Origin: Bin80 sp022820435
GTDB taxonomy: Bacteria; Bacteroidota; Rhodothermia; Rhodothermales; Bin80
DNA length: 7,743 nucleotides
Reading direction: 5' to 3'
NCBI GenBank assembly: GCA_022820435.1
Contig: JAJEFL010000003.1
Coordinates: 1-7,743 of the forward strand
Positions within the stretch are counted from its first letter, which is position 1. Each line of letters starts with the position of its first letter. Made by a program: the position numbers and the translations under genes. A model generated the notes under the pieces. It worked only from the letters and a program-made list of their open reading frames with translations. It was not told where the DNA came from and made no database searches. Positions 1 to 5,442 of this stretch are shown piece by piece.

Positions 1-2
1 GG

Positions 3-98
3 GAGCGATTTTCTTTTTCGGTTTTTGGTTTAGCACATGGACATGAGACAACGGCAGGAGATTTCGGATTGAATGTGCAGGGAGCACTGCGGTATTAA
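3..98 (+). CDS. Possible 3' end of an upstream gene (partial)
   Basis: Frame 3 is open from the window edge for 31 codons and stops at TAA 96-98. The fragment ends in a glycine- and aromatic-rich stretch (GDFGLNVQGALRY), which reads like protein and could be the last strand of a beta-rich domain. No family is recognised. An open run of this length can easily occur by chance, and the other two + frames stop by about base 46, so this is only a weak call. If real, the gene ends about 113 bases before the next gene, and the inverted repeat at 76-114 would overlap its stop codon. Confidence 0.22.
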   Translation, partial: ERFSFSVFGLAHGHETTAGDFGLNVQGALRY

Positions 99-114
99 TC
101 GTTATGTCCCTGCA
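76..114. repeat. 8-bp inverted repeat upstream of the antitoxin gene
   Basis: TGCAGGGA (76-83) is the exact reverse complement of TCCCTGCA (107-114), separated by 23 bases. It lies about 40 bases upstream of the predicted -35 box. It could be a terminator stem for an upstream gene, although no T-run follows it, or an operator-like dyad. An 8-bp match at this spacing could also be chance. Confidence 0.3.
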
Positions 115-152
115 GTCTCGTTAAAAATCATCACAAGGAACAGAGTTCAACA

Positions 153-181
153 TTGGCTGTTTTAGGCGTGTGCCGTATAAC
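153..181 (+). promoter_or_regulatory. Predicted sigma70-like promoter for the antitoxin-toxin pair
   Basis: TTGGCT (153-158) and TATAAC (176-181) are separated by exactly 17 bases. They match 4/6 and 5/6 positions of the TTGACA/TATAAT consensus. Transcription would start near 187-189, giving a leader of about 23 bases before the ATG at 211. The leader has no strong Shine-Dalgarno sequence, only an A-rich AAAGAAA directly before the ATG, as is common in Bacteroidota. The core Bacteroidota consensus (TTTG / TAnnTTTG) is not evident, so a transferred module carrying its own promoter is possible. Confidence 0.5.
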
Positions 182-210
182 GTTTCTATCCACACTAAAT
201 TTTAAAGAAA

Positions 211-681
211 ATGCTTTCAGTATTTGATGTCGCAGCCTATATCATTAAGCAGATGGGACAGGTGACCACATGGAAACTTCAAAAACTTCTTTACTACAGC
301 CAAGCATGGTCTCTGGTATGGGATGAGATGCCTCTGTTTGACGAAGAATTTGAGGCATGGTCCAATGGTCCTGCTTGCAGAGAATTCTATAACTTCCATA
401 AAGAAATGTTTATGCTTCAGGAACTTCCTAGAGGAAATCCTGAACTACTTACCGATGATCAAAAGTCCACAGTTGATGCTATAGTGAGGGCTTATGGCAA
501 TAAAAGTCCACAGTGGCTTAGTGCCTCTACTCATGTGGAAGATCCGTGGAAAGATGCACGTAGAGGTATTCCTCCAGGAAGGCGCGGAAATTCTGTAATA
601 AGCAAAGAATCTATGCAGATGTATTATGGTAGCCTTACTGATGAGGACGCGCTTGTAGAGGAGGTTGAGTTCTGTTGTTAG
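211..681 (+). CDS. panA: Panacea-domain (DUF4065/SocA-like) antitoxin
   Basis: This 156-residue protein has the hallmarks of the Panacea/DUF4065 family. It shows KLQKLLYYSQAW (residues 22-33), PLFDEEFEAWSNGP (41-54), THVEDPWKDAR (107-117) and the late I-x-KExMQMYY segment (about 130-139). These correspond to the family's LQKLLYYAQ, EAWxxGP and THxxDPW signatures, and the length is typical for the domain alone. Panacea proteins are known antitoxins of many unrelated toxins and include the proteolytic adaptor SocA; a cytoplasmic antitoxin role is inferred here. The ATG at 211 is the first in frame and follows an A-rich stretch. One base separates its TAG stop (679-681) from the ATG of the next gene, the usual antitoxin-first arrangement. 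The acidic tail ends in two cysteines. Sampled GC is about 43%, lower than in genes further right. Family assignment is strong; the antitoxin role rests on family and context. Confidence 0.85.
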   Translation: MLSVFDVAAYIIKQMGQVTTWKLQKLLYYSQAWSLVWDEMPLFDEEFEAWSNGPACREFYNFHKEMFMLQELPRGNPELLTDDQKSTVDAIVRAYGNKSPQWLSASTHVEDPWKDARRGIPPGRRGNSVISKESMQMYYGSLTDEDALVEEVEFCC

Positions 682-682
682 T

Positions 683-1159
683 ATGTCAAGGCGGAAAAGA
701 CCACTGCGGAAGAGCAGAAAACAGAAACGTAGAGTACTTTTGTCTTCTGGGGGAGGTACGCACAGTAGTTCTGACCATATGAATCCAGTTTGGTCATTCC
801 GAATAGCAGATGATAAAGGAATCTTCAGTTTACACTCAGAAAAGGCCTGTCAAGATTGGTGCAGAGAGATTCTACCCAAGCTCAAAGTTTTTGAAAGCAT
901 GACCTGGGCAGAAATCAAACGCCAAACATACAGTGGAAAAAAGGGGCGACGAAAAACCAATCACCACTTTGTTGATACAGAAAGGTTACCAAACAATGCC
1001 AAACAGCGCCTGATACATCTAAAACTGGATGATCACGATCAACTTTTTTCCTTACGACTCAACAGTCGAATCAGAATATATGGAATCGTGGTGGGGTATG
1101 TTTTCAGAATTGTCTGGTATGATCCCGACCATCGTCTGTATCCATCCAAGGCCGACTAA
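683..1159 (+). CDS. Small basic protein, probable toxin partner of the Panacea antitoxin
   Basis: This is a 158-residue protein counted from ATG 683. The start is one base after the antitoxin stop (TAG-t-ATG), implying translation by termination-reinitiation. A TTG at 665 would add six residues but lies directly against the AGAGGAGG at 657-664 with no spacing, so it is not preferred. Residues 1-18 are strongly basic and likely disordered. Later motifs are NPVWSFR (34-40), MTWAEI (73-78), HHFVDTERL (94-102), LKLDD (113-117), LFSLRL (121-126), RIYG (131-134) and WYDPDHRLYP (145-154). The C-terminal half reads as alternating beta strands, vaguely like the RelE/HigB mRNA-interferase fold, but I cannot assign a family. 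Candidate functional residues are His94/His95, the arginines near 125-131 and the DPDH at 147-150. The toxin role is inferred from gene order, coupling and size. Sampled GC is about 42%. Confidence 0.6.
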   Translation: MSRRKRPLRKSRKQKRRVLLSSGGGTHSSSDHMNPVWSFRIADDKGIFSLHSEKACQDWCREILPKLKVFESMTWAEIKRQTYSGKKGRRKTNHHFVDTERLPNNAKQRLIHLKLDDHDQLFSLRLNSRIRIYGIVVGYVFRIVWYDPDHRLYPSKAD

Positions 1160-1198
1160 AACATCCATAAATCGGTCATACCAACCTCGCTTCTCCAT

Positions 1199-1234
1199 CC
1201 CAATGTAACATAAGGTTAATTATGTTACATTGGG
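1199..1234. terminator. Perfect 15-bp hairpin in the convergent spacer
   Basis: CCCAATGTAACATAA (1199-1213) and TTATGTTACATTGGG (1220-1234) are exact reverse complements around a 6-base GGTTAA loop. The hairpin starts 40 bases after the toxin-like gene stop and lies in the gap where that gene and the WD40 gene converge, so a bidirectional terminator is the simplest reading. No T-run follows on either strand, so it does not match the standard intrinsic terminator. It could instead be a protein-binding dyad or the remnant ends of a small mobile element. Confidence 0.45.
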
Positions 1235-1346
1235 ACTAGGCCGCTCATACAAGACATCGGCTTGATGATGCGGTGACTCAATTGTGGCTGTCTGTATCCC
1301 GGAAGTAAAGATCTAGATCGCTTGTTCCAGAAATTGAGGCCCCCGC

Positions 1347-1379
1347 ACTTTTGCGCAGAATATTTTTTCACGCAAAAGT
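1347..1379. terminator. 9-bp hairpin downstream of the WD40 gene
   Basis: ACTTTTGCG (1347-1355) pairs perfectly with CGCAAAAGT (1371-1379) around a 15-base AT-rich loop containing a run of six T. It lies 31 bases past the stop of the leftward WD40 gene, so it is well placed to end that transcript. The stretch after the stem in the leftward direction is G/C-rich rather than T-rich, so an intrinsic terminator is only a weak call. Confidence 0.33.
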
Positions 1380-1410
1380 TCAATTTAAAGTGCCTCTATA
1401 GGCTGCTTCT

Positions 1411-3861
1411 TTAATAAACTCGCATAAAGCGTCCCGTCTGGACCGAATTGCCCGAAGGGGAATCAGCAATCAAGCGGTACAGGTAAAGCCCCGAAGGCAG
1501 GGATCCACCATCCACATTAATGGTCTGCGACCAGCCAGCAGCGACACTGCTCTCAGGAATGATCAGTACCTGTCTTCCAATCACATCCAGAACCTCTACC
1601 CGTACGCGGGCTGGCCACGGGAGATCAAAGGTGAGCTGTGTTGATTTTTGAAAGGGATTAGGGTAATTCCCCACAATCGTGAAACTCTTTGGCAAGGATT
1701 GACTCTCAATAGAAACGGGTGCATCATACACATGCATCTTGAACAGCAGACTTTTGATGGTTCCCCCCGCATCCGTTGCCGTGTAGGTATACTCAACCGG
1801 CGAATCGGTTGCTGTGGTCGGCGTTCCACTAACTGTGCGCGTTGAAGCATCAAAATTCAGGCCTGCCGGCAGCTCTGGCATGATCGTATATACTATGGGT
1901 GCCATCCCTCCAGTCGCAACTGGTAATACCAGAGGCGTGATGGTCTGAGAGCGTGGATACCTTTGATCCGCAATACTCCCTGAAAACTCCAAAGGTGCAG
2001 TTGTATCGGTGGCATTCCATTCCCATAACTTGAGCGTCTCACGCCCCGCTGATGCAAAGAATTTTCCATCTGGAGAAACAGCTATAGAGAAAACATGCGC
2101 CCCATGCTGCACAGATTTCAGTTCCCGTCCATCGGAGACGTTCCAGCTGATAATGCGCCCACCGGCTGATCCAGAAACTAACTGGGTTCCATCTGGCGAA
2201 AAGTCCACCGAAAAGACCGGAGCAAAATGTCCTATCAAAACTCGAAGTTGCTGCCCGGTATCTGCTTCCCAGACACGAATCCCCCCATCCTCCGAAGCGG
2301 AAGCCAGCATGCTGCCGTCCGGGGAAAAGGTCACCGAGGTCACAGAGAGTGAATGCCCTGTGAACTTTTGAATTTCCAGCCCCGTGTCCACCTCCCACAT
2401 ACGTACACTATTATCGCTTAACCCCGAAATCAGCCGGGTTCCGTCGGGAGAAAATTCTACAGAATTAGCCGGACCAGCGTTCTCCGTAATTTTTTTCAAC
2501 TGCTGACCTGTGTTGGCATCCCATAGAATGATATCCCCGTTTTCGTCCGCGGAGGCAAACTGAGTGCCAATTGGAGAAAAGGCAACAGAAAGGACATTGC
2601 CTGCAAGCCCGGTATAACGTCTTAATTCTTTCCCCGAGGATACCTCAACAATGGACATTTCACCTCCGGCCAGCCCAACCACCAGAAAAGCCCCATCCGG
2701 AGAAAATGCCAGAGATAAAGCAGAACTGGAGGGATCCCTAGATGTTTGTAGAACTTTTCCCGCAACGGGATCCCACAGGCGAACATTTCCATCCCATGAT
2801 GCAGATGCCAATTGATTCCCGTCCGGGGAAAAGACCGTGGCGTTAATATGACGTGTATGCGCTGTAAATCTTTTGGTTTTTATTCCCGAACTTCCGTCCG
2901 AAGTTATATCCCACACAGAAATCGGTATAAGCTTCAATCCATTTCCCAGCTCCTGTCCTGAGGCCCAGGCCACATGTTTGTTGTCCGAAGAAAAAGCCAC
3001 CGAAGAGAGGGCGCGATAAGGCACGGTCAGTATGATCACCCGACCAGCAGCCAGATCAAGCAACGCCAATTGATTATTATTGGTGCCGTAAACCCCTCGG
3101 GTGCCGTCTTCAGAAAACTGGACGGACGTAATTTCGTCTCGGAGAGTCAGTGGCTGTTCAAGGATTTCCAGCCCATCAGAAATCCTCCACAGACGGGCCG
3201 TCTTATCGTCGGATCCAGAAAATATCAGCGCGTCGGTCGGAGAGATGTCCACAGAATTAACAGGCCCGGTGTGACCTGTAAGGCTTTGCAGCTCCCTCCC
3301 TGAACTGATCTCCCAAAGGCGTATACTCTGATCCCCTGCCCCGGAAATCAAACGGGTTCCATCAGAAAAAAACGTCACAGAGTTAACTGCCCCGGAATGC
3401 CCGGTAAAGTGTTGTAATTCCTCACCTGATTCTGCATTCCATAGTCGGATGCTCTGATCTTCAGACCCAGATACCAGCTGTCTCCCACTTGGCGAAAATT
3501 CTACAGAATGAACGGGGCCGGTATGTCCGCTAATCTGCCTCAGTTCTTTTCCAGTCGTTGCATCCCATAGACGAATACTCTTGTCTTGAGATCCAGAAAC
3601 TAACTGGCTGCCGTCTGGCGAAAATGCTATTGACAAGATCGGGCCGGTGTGACCGGTGAAGTGCAGTAATTCCTGCCCGGTATCTGCATCTCTCATGAGA
3701 ATATTCATATCTTTAGATCCAGAGACCAACTTGGTACCATCGGGAGAAAAGATCACGACGTTGATCCAATCCTGATGCCCCAGCTCTTCCGCCGTCCAAA
3801 TCGGCTGTCCGAGGGCAGATACTGACAGCGTAAAGGTCAGCAGAAGTAAACTATATTTCAT
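1411..3861 (-). CDS. Secreted 14-repeat WD40 protein with Ig-like domain and T9SS sorting tail
   Basis: This 816-residue protein begins with a Sec signal peptide (residues 1 to about 19: K3, a hydrophobic core, then SALGQ). WD40 repeats, mostly 42 residues long, follow from 28 to about 627. I count 14: 28-69, 70-111, 112-153, 154-195, 196-240, 241-280, 281-333, 334-375, 376-417, 418-459, 460-501, 502-543, 544-585 and 586-627. Most carry GH, FSPDG, SGS-x-D and xLWD/E/N. Repeats 6, 7 and 9 are degenerate, and repeat 7 has an 11-residue insertion. Fourteen repeats fit two seven-bladed propellers. Residues 628-717 form a putative-Ig (He_PIG-type) domain with LPAGLNFDASTRTVSGTP (664-681). Residues from about 727 to 816 are a T9SS type A sorting domain (NYPNPF 732-737, VLDVIGRQV, LPSGLYLYRL). 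It is therefore expected to cross the outer membrane and be released or surface-anchored, with a protein-binding scaffold role. No enzymatic motif is visible. The ATG at 3861 has no Shine-Dalgarno sequence. It is transcribed divergently from the rhodanese-miaA pair. Confidence 0.93.
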   Translation of the reverse strand: MKYSLLLLTFTLSVSALGQPIWTAEELGHQDWINVVIFSPDGTKLVSGSKDMNILMRDADTGQELLHFTGHTGPILSIAFSPDGSQLVSGSQDKSIRLWDATTGKELRQISGHTGPVHSVEFSPSGRQLVSGSEDQSIRLWNAESGEELQHFTGHSGAVNSVTFFSDGTRLISGAGDQSIRLWEISSGRELQSLTGHTGPVNSVDISPTDALIFSGSDDKTARLWRISDGLEILEQPLTLRDEITSVQFSEDGTRGVYGTNNNQLALLDLAAGRVIILTVPYRALSSVAFSSDNKHVAWASGQELGNGLKLIPISVWDITSDGSSGIKTKRFTAHTRHINATVFSPDGNQLASASWDGNVRLWDPVAGKVLQTSRDPSSSALSLAFSPDGAFLVVGLAGGEMSIVEVSSGKELRRYTGLAGNVLSVAFSPIGTQFASADENGDIILWDANTGQQLKKITENAGPANSVEFSPDGTRLISGLSDNSVRMWEVDTGLEIQKFTGHSLSVTSVTFSPDGSMLASASEDGGIRVWEADTGQQLRVLIGHFAPVFSVDFSPDGTQLVSGSAGGRIISWNVSDGRELKSVQHGAHVFSIAVSPDGKFFASAGRETLKLWEWNATDTTAPLEFSGSIADQRYPRSQTITPLVLPVATGGMAPIVYTIMPELPAGLNFDASTRTVSGTPTTATDSPVEYTYTATDAGGTIKSLLFKMHVYDAPVSIESQSLPKSFTIVGNYPNPFQKSTQLTFDLPWPARVRVEVLDVIGRQVLIIPESSVAAGWSQTINVDGGSLPSGLYLYRLIADSPSGNSVQTGRFMRVY
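1981..3780 (-). repeat. Tandem WD40-coding repeat array, mainly 126-bp period
   Basis: The DNA encoding residues 28-627 is a tandem array in which most units are 126 bases (42 codons). Two blocks are the most regular: repeats 1-4 (about 3780-3277) and repeats 8-14 (about 2862-1981). A divergent middle block of units of 45, 40 and 53 residues separates them. Recurring DNA words include forms of the reverse complement of TTTTCGCCAGATGG (encoding FSPDG) and of GTCACACCGGCCC (encoding GHTGP). Synonymous positions differ between units, so this is not a very recent identical amplification. Confidence 0.8.
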
Positions 3862-4043
3862 TGTTTAGAACTAATTCAGAAGACACTATACCGAAGTAAC
3901 GCACGAGCCGGTATTTGGCCCGCAGCCGATACGGCTCCCCCTTTTCTGTGTATGTATCTATATCTATTCTCAACGACACCCCCGTCGCTGTACACGAATG
4001 CGATAGATGCCTGTAAGTTACGGCATGGAAGGTAAAACTACAC

Positions 4044-4079
4044 CCTGCGCTTTGAAAAAAGCCCGCAGGATGTTTCCTG
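4044..4079 (+). promoter_or_regulatory. Two mutually exclusive hairpins in the rhodanese leader
   Basis: Hairpin A: CCTGCGCTTT (4044-4053) pairs with AAAGC (4058-4062) and GCAGG (4065-4069), giving 10 bp with a GAAA loop (4054-4057) and a two-base CC bulge. Hairpin B: CAGGA (4066-4070) pairs with TCCTG (4075-4079) around TGTT. The two share bases 4066-4069, so only one can form at a time, the geometry of an attenuator or switch. Hairpin A is much the stronger. Whether this segment is transcribed toward the rhodanese gene is not known. Confidence 0.3.
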
Positions 4080-4098
4080 AATCAGCACCGGGGAGGCC

Positions 4099-4158
4099 AT
4101 GAATGAACTAGTTGACGGCCTGAGCGTCTCAGTGCAGTTCATTCTGATTTCTTCATAA
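4099..4158 (+). CDS. Possible 19-residue leader peptide before the rhodanese gene
   Basis: An ATG at 4099 follows a GGGGAGG (4090-4096), one of the few purine-rich Shine-Dalgarno-like sequences in the window, although its spacing of about 2-3 bases is short. The ORF encodes MNELVDGLSVSVQFILISS and stops at TAA 4156-4158, ten bases before the rhodanese ATG, which itself has no Shine-Dalgarno sequence. The arms of the 4101-4144 hairpin lie inside the ORF, so translation would melt it. This arrangement could couple translation to the next gene. There is no run of a single amino acid of the kind seen in classic attenuator peptides. A chance ORF is quite possible. Confidence 0.25.
   Translation: MNELVDGLSVSVQFILISS
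4101..4144 (+). promoter_or_regulatory. Nested hairpin just upstream of the rhodanese start
   Basis: GAATGAACT (4101-4109) pairs exactly with AGTTCATTC (4136-4144). Inside the 26-base loop, CTGAG (4120-4124) pairs with CTCAG (4128-4132) around a three-base CGT loop. The structure ends 24 bases before the rhodanese ATG at 4169. Since the region lies between divergent genes, it may act as RNA structure in the leader or as a DNA dyad bound by a regulator. Confidence 0.35.
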
Positions 4159-4168
4159 AAATTTTGAA

Positions 4169-4516
4169 ATGGCTGGATTATCCCAAGATCATGTCCCTGA
4201 AATCACGGTTCAGGAACTAAAGCAGTTTATGGACCGTAACGAGCAACCATTCCTTCTTGATGTTCGGGAGGAATCGGAGTATGAGATCGTAAATTTAGGC
4301 GGCCATCTGATCCCCCTGAACCAACTCTCGGATCGGATGGATGAACTTGAACCACACCGCGAAGACGATATGATCGTTGTTCACTGCCGGTCAGGAGGAA
4401 GATCCGCTCAGGCGGTCAGGTTCCTGCATGCGGCGGGCCTCACAAATACGAAGAATCTCCGTGGAGGGACGCTGGCATGGAGTAAGGAAATTGACGCAAA
4501 TTACCCCACCTATTAG
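4169..4516 (+). CDS. Single-domain rhodanese (sulfurtransferase)
   Basis: The 115-residue protein is one complete rhodanese homology domain with no signal peptide, so it is cytoplasmic. It shows the opening ITVQELKQFMD (12-22), LLDVREESEYE (29-39), the GGHLIPL segment (44-50) and the active-site loop HCRSGGRSAQAV (72-83), with Cys73 as the predicted persulfide-forming residue. The closing NLRGGTLAW (97-105) is the usual C-terminal signature. The loop length and the CRSGGRS sequence match the stand-alone and ThiF/MoeB-linked rhodaneses that transfer sulfane sulfur. The physiological donor and acceptor cannot be read from sequence. The ATG at 4169 follows an A/T-rich stretch without Shine-Dalgarno. 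Its 3' end overlaps the likely miaA start, suggesting co-transcription and possibly a role in tRNA or cofactor sulfur metabolism. Confidence 0.93.
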   Translation: MAGLSQDHVPEITVQELKQFMDRNEQPFLLDVREESEYEIVNLGGHLIPLNQLSDRMDELEPHREDDMIVVHCRSGGRSAQAVRFLHAAGLTNTKNLRGGTLAWSKEIDANYPTY

Positions 4517-5435
4517 GTCAGTTGCCTCCCCGATCCATGTCATTACGGGGCCTACCGCAACCGGTAAGACGGCCCTGGGCTTGAAACTCGCACAGGTCCT
4601 GGGCGGAGAGATTGTTTCCGTGGACAGTCGGCAGATCTACCGGGAACTTACAATTGGATCCGCAAAACCGAGCACTGATGAACTGGCACAGGCCCCGCAC
4701 CATTTCATTGACGAGCTAAATCTTGGTGAACCGTATTCTGCAGGTTTGTTTGCCAGGCAGGCCTCTCTGCGCATTAATGAGATTTCCGAACGCGGCCATG
4801 TTCCAATTGTGGTCGGAGGCTCCACCCTCTACCTGCACGCACTGGTACATGGCCTGTCTCCGGCTGTTCCCTCCGATCCTGTCATACGGGCAGATATTGA
4901 AAAACGACTGGCGAAACTCGGAAAAGAAGCCCTCTATCAAGAACTGGCGGAAATAGATCCCCCGTCCGCCCGTTCAATGGATCCCACAAAAACCTCCCGA
5001 CTGGTTCGTGCACTGGAGGTTTATGAATTAACCGGTACTCCCCTGTCAGAATTTCATGACAGATCGATCCCATTGTCTCATAAATTTTCGGTTACCGTAC
5101 TTACCCTGGAACGCCCGACCCTCTACGAACGCATCGAACAACGCGTAGATAGAATGCTCGAATTGGGCCTTATTGAGGAAAACCGGCGGATTCGGGATCT
5201 GAAACTGGATCCATCATTGAGTGCACTCAAATCAATCGGCTATCAGGAACCAATGGCATACCTTGACGGCCTCTATGGCTGGGACCGTATGGTTGAACTT
5301 ATCAAACGAAACAGCCGGCGCTACGCCAAACGGCAACTGACCTGGCTTCGCCGCTATGAAACCTATCGCCGCGTTTGTGCACAAACGCCAGTAGACGGGT
5401 TATTGGAAAATGTGCTGAGGCTGCCTCGACAATAA
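4491..5435 (+). CDS. miaA: tRNA dimethylallyltransferase MiaA
   Basis: MiaA transfers a dimethylallyl group from DMAPP to N6 of A37 in tRNAs that read codons starting with U, giving i6A, the substrate for MiaB. The P-loop GPTATGKT (residues 20-27), DSRQIY (45-50) with the general-base Asp, GSAKPS (56-61), a PHHFID motif, VGGSTLYLHAL and the late SIGYQE signature are all present. From TTG 4491 the protein is 314 residues, matching the family's usual length of about 300-320. I chose this start because GGAG (4479-4482) lies 8 bases upstream and because a start at TTG 4377 would add 38 residues encoded inside the rhodanese gene that do not resemble MiaA. The gene overlaps the rhodanese by 26 bases. 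The C-terminal Arg-rich KRNSRRYAKRQLTWLRR is typical. It ends 7 bases from the stop of the converging glycosyltransferase gene. Function is confident; the exact start is less so. Confidence 0.95.
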   Translation: MTQITPPIRSVASPIHVITGPTATGKTALGLKLAQVLGGEIVSVDSRQIYRELTIGSAKPSTDELAQAPHHFIDELNLGEPYSAGLFARQASLRINEISERGHVPIVVGGSTLYLHALVHGLSPAVPSDPVIRADIEKRLAKLGKEALYQELAEIDPPSARSMDPTKTSRLVRALEVYELTGTPLSEFHDRSIPLSHKFSVTVLTLERPTLYERIEQRVDRMLELGLIEENRRIRDLKLDPSLSALKSIGYQEPMAYLDGLYGWDRMVELIKRNSRRYAKRQLTWLRRYETYRRVCAQTPVDGLLENVLRLPRQ

Positions 5436-5442
5436 CTCTGTC

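Larger units (their letters stand above)
3862..4168. other. Divergent intergenic region with structured leader
   Basis: These 307 bases separate the leftward WD40 gene from the rightward rhodanese gene and hold no long ORF. On the minus strand TATAGT (+ strand ACTATA, 3885-3890) is a possible -10 box for the WD40 gene, but no good -35 lies 16-18 bases upstream. On the + side, hairpins can form at 4044-4069, 4066-4079 and 4101-4144, and a 19-codon ORF sits at 4099-4158. No tRNA or known structural RNA was recognised. Confidence 0.5.

Noticed and set aside
665..682. TTG start at 665 for the toxin-like gene
   Set aside because: The AGAGGAGG touches the TTG with no spacing, while the ATG at 683 is placed one base after the antitoxin stop, a standard coupled start.
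1310..1319. Ten-base palindrome GATCTAGATC in the convergent spacer
   Set aside because: Short self-complementary sequences of this size are expected by chance and nothing nearby gives it a role.
2009..2398. ORFs of about 120 codons on both strands inside the WD40 gene
   Set aside because: They are out-of-frame readings of the repeat array, with no family resemblance and no start signals; the periodic repeat keeps other frames open.
2974..3303. 109-codon ORF on the + strand opposite the WD40 repeats
   Set aside because: It is antisense to conserved propeller repeats and shows no domain or plausible composition.
1981..3780. CRISPR-like or minisatellite array from the regular spacing
   Set aside because: The 126-base periodicity is fully explained by in-frame 42-residue WD40 repeats, and there are no identical short repeats with unique spacers.
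3905..3937. Imperfect hairpin GAGCCG(g)TAT / ATACGGCTC followed by CCCCCTTTT
   Set aside because: The stem has a bulge and a 14-base loop, and the T-run is short and preceded by five C. It lies upstream of the WD40 gene rather than after any gene on the + strand, so a terminator call is not supported.
4377..4490. MiaA starting at TTG 4377 (352 residues)
   Set aside because: The extra 38 residues are the rhodanese coding sequence read in another frame and do not resemble MiaA. The TTG at 4491 gives the family's usual length.
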